Origin: AWTP1-13 sp963770295 | GTDB taxonomy: Bacteria; Pseudomonadota; Alphaproteobacteria; Rhizobiales; Hyphomicrobiaceae | Reading direction: 5' to 3' | Length of the DNA: 64,000 nucleotides | Assembly: GCA_963770295.1 (NCBI GenBank) | Contig: CAVYPA010000010.1 | Span: 434,001-498,000, forward strand | Part shown: positions 35,794 through 45,084 of the stretch, one piece after another | Numbering within the stretch: the first letter of the stretch is position 1 | Layout: each line of letters starts with the position of its first letter | Notes under the pieces: model-generated | Databases searched by the model: none | What the model saw: the letters and a program-made list of their open reading frames with translations, nothing else | What the model was told of the DNA's origin: nothing | Position numbers and translations under genes: made by a program

Positions 35794-36621
35794 ATGGCAA
35801 AGCTGAAGATCGCCGTAACCGGCGCGGCGGGCCGCATGGGCCGCGAGCTGGTGAGAGCGGTACACGGCAATGAAGCGTGCGTGTTGGCGGGCGCCGTCGA
35901 GCAGGCGGGCTCGCTCGCGCTGGGGCAGGACGCCGGCCTCCTCGCGGGGCTTGGCAAGCTCGGCGTTGTCATCGTCGATGATCCCATGGAGCTTTTCACC
36001 AAAATCGATGCGGTGCTCGACTTCAGCGCCCCGGTGGCATCGCTGGAGTTCGCGGCGCTTGCCGCCAACGCCCGTATCATCCACGTCATGGGCACGACCG
36101 GCATGTCGGCGGCCGACGAGGCCAAGGTGGCGGCGGCGGCGCGGCACGCGACCATCATCCGGGCCGGCAACATGAGCCTCGGCATCAACCTCATGCGCGC
36201 CCTGGTGCGCAAGGTTGCCGAGGCGCTCGACGCCGACTTCGATATCGAGGTGCTCGAGATGCATCATCGCCACAAAGTCGACGCGCCGTCGGGCACGGCC
36301 CTGATGTTGGGCCGGGCCGCTGCCGACGGCCGCAAGGTCAAGCTTGAGGAGGTAAGCGTGCGCGCGCGCGACGGCCACACCGGCGAGCGCCGGCGCGGCG
36401 ATATCGGTTTTGCAACTTTGCGCGGCGGCAGCGTCGTGGGCGACCACTCGGTTATTTTTGCCGCCGACGGTGAACGTATCGAGTTGGTCCATCGCGCAGC
36501 CGATCGGGGGATCTATGCGCGTGGCGCCGTCAAAGCCGCGCTGTGGGGGCGAGGCAAGGGGCCCGGTCTGTTCGATATGATGGATGTGCTGGGCATTGAG
36601 AGTACCAAGCCCGGACCATGA
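35794..36621 (+). CDS. dapB: 4-hydroxy-tetrahydrodipicolinate reductase
   Basis: DapB reduces the cyclic intermediate of lysine and diaminopimelate synthesis with NAD(P)H. This 275-residue protein begins with the Rossmann motif IAVTGAAGRMGRELV. It also has MGTTGMS, the catalytic HHRHKVDAPSGTAL (the His-Lys pair) and GERRRGDIGFATLRGGSVVG. ATG 35794 is used in place of the preceding GTG. It is followed by gpmA, 28 bases downstream. Confidence 0.96.
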   Translation: MAKLKIAVTGAAGRMGRELVRAVHGNEACVLAGAVEQAGSLALGQDAGLLAGLGKLGVVIVDDPMELFTKIDAVLDFSAPVASLEFAALAANARIIHVMGTTGMSAADEAKVAAAARHATIIRAGNMSLGINLMRALVRKVAEALDADFDIEVLEMHHRHKVDAPSGTALMLGRAAADGRKVKLEEVSVRARDGHTGERRRGDIGFATLRGGSVVGDHSVIFAADGERIELVHRAADRGIYARGAVKAALWGRGKGPGLFDMMDVLGIESTKPGP

Positions 36622-36649
36622 ACGGCAGCGAGCTGGACTGAGGATTGGA

Positions 36650-37270
36650 ATGGACAACGTGTTGGTATTGGTGCGCCACGGCGAGAGTGAATGGAACAAG
36701 CTCAACCTATTTACGGGTTGGAAGGACCCCGATCTTAGCGACAAGGGTGTCGCCGAGGCGCACAAGGCGGGTCAATTGCTCAAGGCCCAGGGGCTTAAAT
36801 TCGATATTGCCTTCACCAGCGCCCTACAGCGGGCGCAGCGCACGCTCGATATCATGCTCGCCGAACTCGGCCAGCCTGGTTTGCCGATGCGCCGGGATCA
36901 GCGCTTGAATGAGCGTGACTACGGCGAACTTTCCGGCCTCAACAAGGATGAGGCGCGCAAGCGCTGGGGCGAGAAGCAGGTGCACATTTGGCGGCGCAGC
37001 TTCGATGTCCCCCCACCGGGTGGCGAAAGCTTAAAAGATACGGCCGAGCGCGTCCTGCCCTACTATCAAGCGCAGATTTGGCCCGAGGTTGCCGCCGGTC
37101 GCAATGTGCTCGTTGCGGCTCACGGCAACTCGCTGCGTGCGCTCATCATGCAACTGGAAGGATTGACCGGGGAGCAGATTGTTGCACGCGAGCTGGGAAC
37201 CGGCGTCCCGATCGTTTATCGTCTGGGCGCCGATGGCCGCGTATCCGATCGGCGTGAACTTGCGGCCTGA
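36650..37270 (+). CDS. gpmA: 2,3-bisphosphoglycerate-dependent phosphoglycerate mutase
   Basis: A 206-residue dPGM-type enzyme of glycolysis/gluconeogenesis. The phosphohistidine motif LVRHGESEWNKLNLFTGW, acid ERDYGELSGLNKDEA and second His in AAHGNSLRALIMQLEG are all present. The length is on the short side of the family, as in Alphaproteobacteria. ATG 36650 is chosen; the longer frame overlaps dapB. Confidence 0.94.
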   Translation: MDNVLVLVRHGESEWNKLNLFTGWKDPDLSDKGVAEAHKAGQLLKAQGLKFDIAFTSALQRAQRTLDIMLAELGQPGLPMRRDQRLNERDYGELSGLNKDEARKRWGEKQVHIWRRSFDVPPPGGESLKDTAERVLPYYQAQIWPEVAAGRNVLVAAHGNSLRALIMQLEGLTGEQIVARELGTGVPIVYRLGADGRVSDRRELAA

Positions 37271-37302
37271 GGCGCGCCTAATGCTTGGGGGGGAGGGAGG
37301 TC

Positions 37303-37896
37303 ATGGCCTTGGACGACGTCGTCGAAAAGCTCAGCAGTGACAAGGACGAGCGCAACAAATGGATCGGCGTTTATATTGGCGTGCTGGCGGTGCTGCTGGC
37401 GATTTGTGGCGTCGGCGGGGGCAACGCGACCAAGGATGCCACGCGGGCCAACATCGAAGCCGCCAATACGTGGGCCTTTTTCCAAGCCAAGAACATGCGC
37501 CGTAACGCCATCCAGCTTGCCGCCACCCAACTCGAACTCACCGCCGCGGCACAAGCGGGACTGCCGGCCGACGTGCGCAAGCAGTTCGAAGACAAGATCA
37601 AGGACTTGCGCGCCCAGGTGCAGCTGCTCACCACCGATCCCGTGCGCAAGGAAGGCCTCGATGAGCTCTTCACAAAGGCCAAGGCCTTGGAAGTCGAGCG
37701 CGACGTGGCGCTGCGCAAGGATCCCTATTTCGACTGGAGCCAGGCGCTGTTGCAGATCGGCATCGTGCTGGCATCCGTGCACCTCATCATCGGCAACATG
37801 ACGCTGCTGGGGCTCAGCGGCAGCCTCAGCTTTTTGGGCCTGCTGCTGATGATCAACGGCTTCACCTTGGCGGTGAACATGCCGTTCTTGGGCTGA
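37303..37896 (+). CDS. DUF4337 domain-containing membrane protein
   Basis: A 197-residue protein with an N-terminal membrane helix (WIGVYIGVLAVLLAICGVGG) and two C-terminal helices (LLQIGIVLASVHLIIGNMTL and SFLGLLLMINGFTLAVNM). A long helical, probably coiled, middle segment lies between them. NIEAANTWAFFQAKNMR is characteristic of DUF4337. The function is unknown. The start at 37303 excludes six doubtful residues. Confidence 0.87.
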   Translation: MALDDVVEKLSSDKDERNKWIGVYIGVLAVLLAICGVGGGNATKDATRANIEAANTWAFFQAKNMRRNAIQLAATQLELTAAAQAGLPADVRKQFEDKIKDLRAQVQLLTTDPVRKEGLDELFTKAKALEVERDVALRKDPYFDWSQALLQIGIVLASVHLIIGNMTLLGLSGSLSFLGLLLMINGFTLAVNMPFLG

Positions 37897-37989
37897 AGGG
37901 CTTTGCAGAACCACAAGGCCTTGAAAACTTGCCCGCCGCACCCCGGCGAGCTAGCAATGCCGGGCCCAGCTGTTCTGGCGAGGAGACCG

Positions 37990-39102
37990 ATGAGCGCGCA
38001 CTCACTCTTGCTGCTTCCCGGCGACGGCATCGGCCCGGAGGTGATGGCCGAGGTCGAGCGCCTCATTGCCTTCTTCAACAAGCAGGGGAAGGTGCGCTTC
38101 GACACCTCGACGGCGTTGGTCGGTGGGGCCGCTATCGACAAGCACGGCCTGCCTTTGACGGATGAGGCTTTGGGCTTGGCGCGTGCGGCGGACGCCATTG
38201 TATTCGGTGCCGTCGGCGGGCCCAAATGGGACAAGGTGGCTTATGCGATTCGTCCCGAAGCGGGCCTGCTGCGCCTGCGCAAGGACCTCGATCTGTTCGC
38301 CAATCTGCGCCCCGCCATCTGCTACCCGGCGCTGGCGGAGGCCTCGTCCCTCAAGCGCGAGCACGTCGAGGGCCTGGACATCCTGATCCTGCGCGAATTG
38401 ACGGGCGGCACTTATTTCGGCGAGCCCAAGGAAATCGTGACGCTCGAGAGTGGCCAGAAGCGGGCGGTCGACACGACCGTTTACACGACCTTCGAAATCG
38501 AACGCATCGCGCGGGTGGCCTTCGATCTCGCCCGTGCGCGGCGCAACAAGGTGCACTCGGCCGAAAAGCGCAATGTCATGAAGACCGGGGTGCTGTGGAA
38601 CGAGGTGGTCAGCGCCACGCACGCGCGCGAGGCCAAGGACGTCGAGCTGCAACACATCCTCGCCGATGCCTGCGCCATGCAACTGGTGCGCAATCCCAAG
38701 CAGTTCGACGTCATCGTCTGCGACAACCTATTCGGCGACATGCTGTCCGACGAAGCGGCCATGTTGACGGGCTCGATCGGCATGCTGCCATCCGCCTCAC
38801 TCGGTGCTGCCGATGCCAAGACGGGCAAACGCAAGGCCCTTTATGAGCCCGTGCATGGTTCGGCCCCCGACATTGCCGGCAAAGGTCTCGCCAACCCGAT
38901 CGCGGCCATTGCCAGCTACGCCATGGCGCTGCGCTATTCCTGTGGCCTCGTCAAGGAAGCCGAACTCATCGAGAAAGCCGTCGCCAACACCTTGGCCCAA
39001 GGCTATCGGACCGCCGACATCATGCAACCGAATATGCGCAAGGCGGGGACGGCAGAAATGGGTAAAGCCATTGTCGAAGAAGTTGAAAAGCTTGCGGCCT
39101 GA
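37990..39102 (+). CDS. leuB: 3-isopropylmalate dehydrogenase
   Basis: Oxidises and decarboxylates 3-isopropylmalate in leucine synthesis. The 370-residue length is usual. Motifs include LLLPGDGIGPEVMAEVERLI, ILRELTGGTYFGEPKE, the NAD/metal region CDNLFGDMLSDEAAMLTGSI and YEPVHGSAPDIAGKGLANPI. I start at ATG 37990 (MSAHSLLLLPGD), since the longer frame adds 29 unlike residues. leuC/leuD are not in the window. Confidence 0.96.
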   Translation: MSAHSLLLLPGDGIGPEVMAEVERLIAFFNKQGKVRFDTSTALVGGAAIDKHGLPLTDEALGLARAADAIVFGAVGGPKWDKVAYAIRPEAGLLRLRKDLDLFANLRPAICYPALAEASSLKREHVEGLDILILRELTGGTYFGEPKEIVTLESGQKRAVDTTVYTTFEIERIARVAFDLARARRNKVHSAEKRNVMKTGVLWNEVVSATHAREAKDVELQHILADACAMQLVRNPKQFDVIVCDNLFGDMLSDEAAMLTGSIGMLPSASLGAADAKTGKRKALYEPVHGSAPDIAGKGLANPIAAIASYAMALRYSCGLVKEAELIEKAVANTLAQGYRTADIMQPNMRKAGTAEMGKAIVEEVEKLAA

Positions 39103-39239
39103 GTTCGGCCCCATCGCCCGACGCGAAGCTACCCCCAACTACCTACAACCCGTGGCTTCCGCATCTCGCCTCTAACATGCTCTAATTTGCCGAGCGAGTT
39201 TGATTCGGCATCAGGTGGTGCCTCAGTGGGGGTAAGGCC

Positions 39240-40367
39240 ATGAATCCTTTCAATGAGCTGCGCGCCGGGCTGTGCGCGCTCGCCAAACGCTCAGTCGGCT
39301 TAATGAGCGCCTGCGGCAATGAGGAAAGCACCAAACTCTACCTGGCGCTGCCGATGCTCGGGTTGCTCGGCTACGACTACTCCAATCCCTATGAGGTCTA
39401 TCCGGAGCACATGGCGCATTTCGATCCCAGCAAGCCGATCAAGGCGGACCTGGCGATCATGCGCGACGGCCAGCCGGTGATCGGCATCGAGTGCAAGAAG
39501 GTCGGTTCAGATCTGATCGAGCCGCGCGTCGAGATCCGCACCTACTACAACGCCCTGCCGACCACGCGTCTTGCCATCCTCACCAACGGCATAGTGTTTG
39601 AGTTCTTTGTCGATTCCGTCGATCCCAACGTGATGGATGACGAGCCTTTTCTGACGCTCGATCTCGACACCGTCTCGCGCAACGGCGTATCCGACGAAGT
39701 GCTCGAGACGTTGCTCTACACGACCAAGGATAACTTCAATCCCGATACCATCGCCGAACTGGCGCACGTACAGCTCGTCAAGAAGCGGTTGCGGACGGTG
39801 CTGGTGGAGGAAACCAAGACGCCGTCCGAGGAGTTCTGCCGCTTCTTTTTGCAGAAGGCGGGTCTCAAGAACGTGCGCAAGGGCACCATCGAGCGCTACT
39901 ATGGACCGGTGATCAAATCGGCCTTCGAGGAGGCTCTGGTGCTACCGGTCGTGCAGCGGCTACGCACCGATGCGACCCCGGAGGGCAAGTTCAATTCGGT
40001 AAACTTGCACCAAATCGGCCAGCGCATCGTCACCACGGAGCGCGAGCTGGCGATCGTCAACTATGTGCGCCGGCGCCTTGCCTTCCTGGTCTCCGACGAG
40101 GCGCTCTTCAATGCCATCGATCGCGTCGAATACAAGGACTACGTGGGCAAACTGGCGATCTATTACGATAAGGAGAGCACGGGGCGAATGTTCGATTACA
40201 TTGGCGGTGCCGACGGTATCGACAAGTACATTTTCCCGGCCCCCTTTGGTGAAATCATCACCAGCAACATCACCGACATCGACGAACCGCTGAAGGCGAC
40301 CTTCACGGCCCGCGTGCGCGATATTGGCCCATTGCAGATGATAGGCCGATTGGCGCAAATTGCCTAA
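39240..40367 (+). CDS. Orphan protein with type I restriction HsdR N-terminal (PD-(D/E)XK) domain
   Basis: A 375-residue protein of the COG4748 type. The N-terminal half has the nuclease motif Asp70 ... Glu84-x-Lys86 (KADLAIMRDGQPVIGIECKK), as in HsdR N-terminal domains, preceded by a helix and GNEESTKLYLALPML. The C-terminal half is helical with no helicase motifs, so it is not a full HsdR. No HsdM, HsdS or other defence gene is nearby. Similar stand-alone proteins are widespread and their role is unknown. Confidence 0.75.
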   Translation: MNPFNELRAGLCALAKRSVGLMSACGNEESTKLYLALPMLGLLGYDYSNPYEVYPEHMAHFDPSKPIKADLAIMRDGQPVIGIECKKVGSDLIEPRVEIRTYYNALPTTRLAILTNGIVFEFFVDSVDPNVMDDEPFLTLDLDTVSRNGVSDEVLETLLYTTKDNFNPDTIAELAHVQLVKKRLRTVLVEETKTPSEEFCRFFLQKAGLKNVRKGTIERYYGPVIKSAFEEALVLPVVQRLRTDATPEGKFNSVNLHQIGQRIVTTERELAIVNYVRRRLAFLVSDEALFNAIDRVEYKDYVGKLAIYYDKESTGRMFDYIGGADGIDKYIFPAPFGEIITSNITDIDEPLKATFTARVRDIGPLQMIGRLAQIA

Positions 40368-40411
40368 GGGGAAACTTCCCCCCTCGTGCTGGGTTTGGCG
40401 AGTTTTTCTGG

Positions 40412-40936
40412 GTGAGTCGCACCTCTAACTGGTCCGAAGAGGTTCTGCGCGCCATGCAGGCGCGCAAGATCGCGACCGTTTGTACCGTCCCCGACGGGGG
40501 TTTGATCCAACTCCTCAAGCTGATCGAGGCAAGCAAAAGCGCCAGCCTCGTCACGCTCTCGACGGAGGAAGAAGGCGTTGGCATTGCCACCGGTTGCTGG
40601 CTGGCCGGCGCGCGGGCAATGGTCGCCATGCAGTCGTCCGGCGTCGGCAACTGCATTAACGCGCTGGGCTTGCCGGCCGCCTTCCGGGCGCCGTGCCTGT
40701 TGCTCGTAACGATGCGGGGCCAATGGGGAGAGTTCAATCCCTGGCAGGTGCCCATGGGCCAGGCGGCACGCCCGGCGCTTGAAGCGGTCGGCGTCAAATG
40801 TTACCCCGTCGACAAGCCCGAAGAGGTCGGCGAAACCTTCGCGGCCGCCGCGGATTTCGCCTTCAATAGCCGAGTGAGCGCGGCGGTGTTGATCAGTCAG
40901 CGCGTGATCGGCGCCAAGGGGTTCGGGCAGAAATGA
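40412..40936 (+). CDS. Thiamine-pyrophosphate enzyme, PYR subunit (sulfopyruvate decarboxylase-like alpha)
   Basis: A 174-residue PYR domain with the catalytic glutamate in LSTEEEGVGIATGCWLAG and the interface region QSSGVGNCINALGLPAAFRA. It pairs with the next gene, overlapping by four bases, to form a two-subunit decarboxylase of the ComD/ComE or phosphonopyruvate decarboxylase type. The start is GTG 40412. The substrate is a 2-oxo acid, not specified. Confidence 0.8.
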   Translation: MSRTSNWSEEVLRAMQARKIATVCTVPDGGLIQLLKLIEASKSASLVTLSTEEEGVGIATGCWLAGARAMVAMQSSGVGNCINALGLPAAFRAPCLLLVTMRGQWGEFNPWQVPMGQAARPALEAVGVKCYPVDKPEEVGETFAAAADFAFNSRVSAAVLISQRVIGAKGFGQK

Positions 40937-41535
40937 CGCGCCGCCCCGACAAAAGCTCGAACCGGATCAAGCGCCGGCCTTTCATGGCCGACCTCTTGTC
41001 GCGCCGCGGCATGGCATTGGTGGTGCCGGGGCTTGGCAGCCCGACCTGGGATTGCTTCGCTGCCGGGGATCAAGCCGAATACCTCTATTCCTGGGGAGGC
41101 ATGGGCCTGGCGGTGCCGACAGCGCTCGGTGTCGCCCTGTCGCAGCCCGGCCGGCGCGTGCTGTGCGTCACGGGCGACGGCGAAATCCTGATGGGGATCG
41201 GCTCGCTTGCCGTGGTGGCCGACCAGGCGCCGGGCAATTTGGCAATTCTGGTGCTCGACAACGAGAGTTTCGGCGAGACCGGGCGCCAGCGCGGCTTGAC
41301 CAGCAACCGCGCCGATATTGCCGCCGTTGCCAAGGCCTTTGGCCTGCGTCAGACACGAACCATCACCGAACAGGGGGCGGTCGCCGAGCTCGCGGACTTC
41401 CTGTTCAAAGCCCCCGGGCCGGTGCTGGCGGTCGCCAAGATCGCCATCACCGACGATCCCTGGCGGCTACCGGAGAAGGACGGCGCCATCATCGCCTATC
41501 GTTTTCGCACCGCGCTTGGGCTCGAGCAAGGCTGA
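40933..41535 (+). CDS. Thiamine-pyrophosphate enzyme, PP subunit (sulfopyruvate decarboxylase-like beta)
   Basis: A 200-residue PP domain with the TPP/Mg site GDGEILMGIGSLAVVADQAP then ILVLDNESFGETG (GDG...N motif). Its ATG overlaps the alpha gene stop by four bases, so the two are translationally coupled and probably form one heteromeric enzyme. It is followed 40 bases later by the M20 peptidase. Confidence 0.82.
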   Translation: MTRRPDKSSNRIKRRPFMADLLSRRGMALVVPGLGSPTWDCFAAGDQAEYLYSWGGMGLAVPTALGVALSQPGRRVLCVTGDGEILMGIGSLAVVADQAPGNLAILVLDNESFGETGRQRGLTSNRADIAAVAKAFGLRQTRTITEQGAVAELADFLFKAPGPVLAVAKIAITDDPWRLPEKDGAIIAYRFRTALGLEQG

Positions 41536-41574
41536 CGCCGCCGTGACGCGTGAGCCGTATTGTGCGAGGTAGCC

Positions 41575-42751
41575 ATGGCCAAACTCTCACCGAACGAAGC
41601 CCAGCTCACGGACTGGCTTAGCGCGCAGAAGTACGCCATGCTCGAGCTCATCGGTGAGCTCGTCAACATTGACAGCGGCAGCTACGACAAGGCCGGTGTG
41701 GAGGCAGTCGGACGACGGCTGGTTCGCTTCTTCGAGGAGAACGGGCTCATCGTCGCCATCGAGCCGCACGAGACCTTCGCCCCTGCCATCCACGTGCGTC
41801 TCGACGCCACGCGTTCCAATGAGAAGCCCATCGTGCTCATGGGCCATCGCGACACCGTCTTTCCGAAGGGCGAGGCGGTCCGCCGCCCATTTCGCGTCGA
41901 AAACGGCCGGGCCTATGGCCCGGGTGTATCCGATATGAAGGCGGGCCTCGTCATGAACGCCTTCGTCCTCGCCGCGGTAAAGCGTTTCGGTGGTGCTCCG
42001 GCACCGGTTGTCGGTCTCATCACCAGCGATGAGGAGATCGCCTCGCCCTCATCTCGACCGATCATCGAGCGGGTCGCGCGCGCCGCCCGCTGCCTCTTTA
42101 ACGCCGAACCTGGCAGGCCCAGCGGCAATATCGTCACCGGGCGCAAGGGCGGTGTCTTCCTACGCTTCGAGGTGTTCGGCAGGGCGGCGCATTCCGGTGG
42201 TGCTTTCGAGAAGGGCATCAGCGCGATCGGCGAACTGGCGCACAAGGTCGTAGCCATGCACAAGGTGACCGATATGGCGCGCGGCGTGACCGTCAATGTT
42301 GGCATCGTCGCGGGAGGGCGGTCGGTCAACACCACGGCGCCGCACGCCGAGGGGCAGATCGATCTGCGCTATGTAAAACCGACGGATCGGGCACGCGCGC
42401 TCGCCAGTTTGCAAGAGATCGTCGACACAGCCGTCGTTCCCGGTAGCACGGCGCGGCTCGAGGTCCTCGGCGAGTTTCTGCCGCTCACCACGACGGGTGC
42501 GGCACAAGAGCTGTTTGCGGGCTACCAGGCCGCCGCCGCCGATGCCGGCCTTTGCATCCAGGGCGAATTTTCGGGCGGCTGCGCCGATTTCGGGCTTTAG
42601 CGCCGGGGTCGGCTGTCCGACGCTGTGCGCGACCGGACCGGTCGGAGGCAACGCGCACACGGCGGAAGAGTACCTGGAGGTTGCCTCCTTGGTGCCGCGT
42701 GCACAGGCCCTAGCGCTTGCGATTGTGCGGCTGCCGCCGGCGGCGGGCTAG
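41575..42751 (+). CDS. M20 family metallopeptidase (carboxypeptidase G2-like), one frameshift
   Basis: A zinc peptidase/amidohydrolase. Metal residues are in VLMGHRDTVFPKGEAVRRPF, GPGVSDMKAGLVMNAF and LITSDEEIASP. The dimerisation domain follows, with FEVFGRAAHSGGAFEKGISA. The frame stops at 42600 because of an extra T in the run 42588–42590; removing one base gives SGGCADSGFSAGVGCPTLCA and the normal ending TGPVGGNAHTAEEYLEVASL through 42751, which includes the last zinc His. The whole protein is about 391 residues. Substrates of this group are N-acyl or N-carbamoyl amino acids and folyl glutamate. Confidence 0.83.
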
Positions 42752-42930
42752 CCGACGCGAGGAGTTGAACCCGGGCTTGGGCGTCGACCGCCAAATTTTT
42801 AAAAAAACCGCCGAGTTCAATGGTAGGGCGGGCGCGAACCTCGCCAGAACCCGACGTGGCCAAGGGCCGGCTCTCGAGCGCCGCACGCGCGGCCTAGATT
42901 TAGACTAGGTGGTGCCGCACGAGAGCCCGG

Positions 42931-43305
42931 CTAAAAGTCCATCGATAGGCGCTCGCAGACGGCGCGCGCGGCGGCGACATCCTCGTGCGCTTCTGCGGAA
43001 TTGGCGTCGCACATGCGTCGGCGAACCAAAGGGACCGCCTCGGGCTCGAGCCGCTCGAGCGCGGTGGCGTAAAGATCGGCCAGCACGGTGAGTTGCAGCA
43101 TGGTGAAGCGATAGGAGTAGCGGCGCAGCGCCGTCGCCATCGCCCGCTTGCACAGCTGACCTTCGGGGCTTGCGATGGTGCTCGCCTCGGCGCAGCGCAC
43201 GCCGACTTTGTCGCCAATGGCAAACAGGTTCTGACGCGCGAAACTATCGACCGGGGTCCCCTGCAGCAGGGTGACGATCTCCAGCACGATTTGAATTTTG
43301 CTCAC
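42931..43305 (-). CDS. Hypothetical protein
   Basis: A 124-residue helical protein starting MSKIQIVLEIVTLLQGTPVD. It contains FTMLQLTVLADLYATALERL and two cysteine-containing helices (KVGVRCAEAS, EGQLCKRAMA). No family recognised. It is the next minus-strand gene after the aminotransferase, 150 bases downstream of its stop. Confidence 0.5.
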   Translation of the reverse strand: MSKIQIVLEIVTLLQGTPVDSFARQNLFAIGDKVGVRCAEASTIASPEGQLCKRAMATALRRYSYRFTMLQLTVLADLYATALERLEPEAVPLVRRRMCDANSAEAHEDVAAARAVCERLSMDF

Positions 43306-43367
43306 GCGCCACTCTAGCGCGCGCCCGGGTCAATCGGGCAGCGGGTGGCTTCGCGCCTGCGAGAGGT

Positions 43368-43391
43368 AAGCCTCTGACACGTCAGGGGCTT
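43368..43391. terminator. Hairpin between aminotransferase and hypothetical gene
   Basis: AAGCCTCTGAC pairs with GTCAGGGGCTT (one G–T wobble) around a very short loop. It lies 65 bases after the aminotransferase stop on the minus strand. There is no T-run on that side, so termination is only possible. Confidence 0.35.
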
Positions 43392-43455
43392 TCTGCACAA
43401 CCGGCGGGCGATCGCAAGGATTGCCTGCTTGCTAGGCAGCGGCAGCAGCCCCCGT

Positions 43456-44748
43456 TCAGGTCGCGCGCGCCGTCAGGGCGGCGATGGCGGCCTCGAACGC
43501 CTCGAGCGTTGTGGCCACGTCCGCCTCCGTGTGGGCGAGCGCGATGTAGTGTTTGCTTTCGCTCTTGAGAATGCCGTGCTCGCGCATGAGGACATTCAAC
43601 TGCCGCATCAGCAGGTCGTCACCCTTGGCCGAACGGTAATCCTTCATTTCGCGATCCGCAAACACCACGTCGAACATCGGCTCGGCGCCCAGGACGCGGG
43701 CTGGGACGCGGCGACGCTTCAGGATATCCCGATAGCCGTCCATCAGCGCGCGACCGGTGTTGAAGATTTGTGCGTAGGCTCCGGGGCGCTTCAGAATCTC
43801 CAAAGTCTTGAGGCCAGCGGCGGCCGCGATGGGGTTGCCCGACAGGGTGCCGATCTGCGTCAGAAATTGATCGTCCGCCACGGCGGCCTTGTCGAAGTGC
43901 GCCATGATGTCGGCGCGGCCGGCGATGGCCGCCAGCGGGAAGCCGCCTCCGATCGCCTTGCCAAGGGTGCAAACGTCGGGTGTGACGCCGCAGTAGGCTT
44001 GCGCACCTCCGTAGGCGAAGCGGAAGCCGGTCACGACCTCGTCAAAGATCAGCACTAGGCCGTTGTCGTGCGTGAGTTTGCGCAGGCCTTCGAGGAAGCC
44101 CGGCGCCGGCGGAATCAAGCGTTGGAAGGGCTCGACGATAATGCCGGCGAGCTCGTGGTTATGCTCGCGAATGAGGCTCGCGACGGTCTCCAGATCGTTG
44201 AAGGGTGCGACCAGGATCTCATCGCGGATACTCTTGGGGATGCCGGCAGAATCGGGGATCGGCTGCGGGAAATTGCCGACGCGCTTGGGGGCGAGGCTCA
44301 TGAGCCCGTAGTCGCTCATGCCGTGGTAGCCGCCCTCAAATTTCAAGATCTTATCGCGGTTGCGAAAAGCGCGGGCCAGCCGCATGGCGTAGAGGTCCGC
44401 CTCCGAGCCGGTGCTCACGAACCGCACCTTTTCGGCGCAAGGCACCGCTTCCACGATTTCGGCGGCCAAACGTATCCCATATTCGTTGTTGGTAAAGAAG
44501 GTGGTGCCCGTGGCGGCGACTTTTTGCACCACCTCCACCACCTCGGGATGCGCGTGGCCGACGATCATCGGGCCCGAGCCCAGCAGGTAGTCAACGTACT
44601 CATTGCCGCTCACGTCCCAGACACGACCGGCGCGTCCCCGCGCGAGGACGATGTCATGGGATACGTTGCCGAAACCGCCGCCGGGAAGAACGTTGCGCGC
44701 GGTCTCGACCAGTGACCGCTCCGTCTCGTTCACTTTTCGCTCCGCCAT
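43456..44748 (-). CDS. Glutamate-1-semialdehyde aminomutase-like class III aminotransferase
   Basis: A 430-residue class III PLP enzyme. The PLP lysine is in CTLGKAIGGGFPLAAIAG; cofactor-binding segments include FVSTGSEADLYAMRLARAFR, GGYHGMSDYGLMS and LIFDEVVTGFRFAYGGAQ. It resembles the HemL-like group, but most close relatives act in catabolism, not tetrapyrrole synthesis. It is divergent from the dihydropyrimidinase, so it may handle an amino product of that pathway. The start at 44748 gives MAERKVNETERSLVE. Confidence 0.87.
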   Translation of the reverse strand: MAERKVNETERSLVETARNVLPGGGFGNVSHDIVLARGRAGRVWDVSGNEYVDYLLGSGPMIVGHAHPEVVEVVQKVAATGTTFFTNNEYGIRLAAEIVEAVPCAEKVRFVSTGSEADLYAMRLARAFRNRDKILKFEGGYHGMSDYGLMSLAPKRVGNFPQPIPDSAGIPKSIRDEILVAPFNDLETVASLIREHNHELAGIIVEPFQRLIPPAPGFLEGLRKLTHDNGLVLIFDEVVTGFRFAYGGAQAYCGVTPDVCTLGKAIGGGFPLAAIAGRADIMAHFDKAAVADDQFLTQIGTLSGNPIAAAAGLKTLEILKRPGAYAQIFNTGRALMDGYRDILKRRRVPARVLGAEPMFDVVFADREMKDYRSAKGDDLLMRQLNVLMREHGILKSESKHYIALAHTEADVATTLEAFEAAIAALTARAT

Positions 44749-45084
44749 GGTTCTTTCTCCCCGAGGCCGCCCGCGCCGAACGGTCTGCGCCGAACATTCG
44801 CGCTAACGCTAACCCGCGCCCGGCGCCTTCGGCAATGCGGCAACGCGGTTGGTCGGCATCGAGTTCTGCATCCCGAGCCTCGCCGGGGGCATGGCCGGTC
44901 TCGAGCACGACCGGCAAGGGTCGGCGCATGTTGCCAGTGTCCGGTTGCCAGCGTCGCCATCGGGCGTGCGGTCTCGCCAATGGGCACGGGTTCCGGCACA
45001 AAACGGCCACCTCGCCGCCACGCCTTTGGGGCTTTGCCGCTGCGCCCAGCTGGGGCAAACTTCGGCAAACACGGGAGGCAACCG
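44749..45084. promoter_or_regulatory. Divergent intergenic region between aminotransferase and dihydropyrimidinase
   Basis: About 335 bases between two outward-facing genes. It must hold both promoters and any shared operator. I see GC-rich sequence with imperfect repeats but no clear −35/−10 pair or palindrome. Confidence 0.4.

Noticed and set aside
43456..44748. Assignment of the aminotransferase as HemL for tetrapyrrole synthesis
   Set aside because: Alphaproteobacteria make 5-aminolevulinate by the HemA (glycine–succinyl-CoA) route, and the neighbours are catabolic, so a catabolic aminotransferase is more likely.
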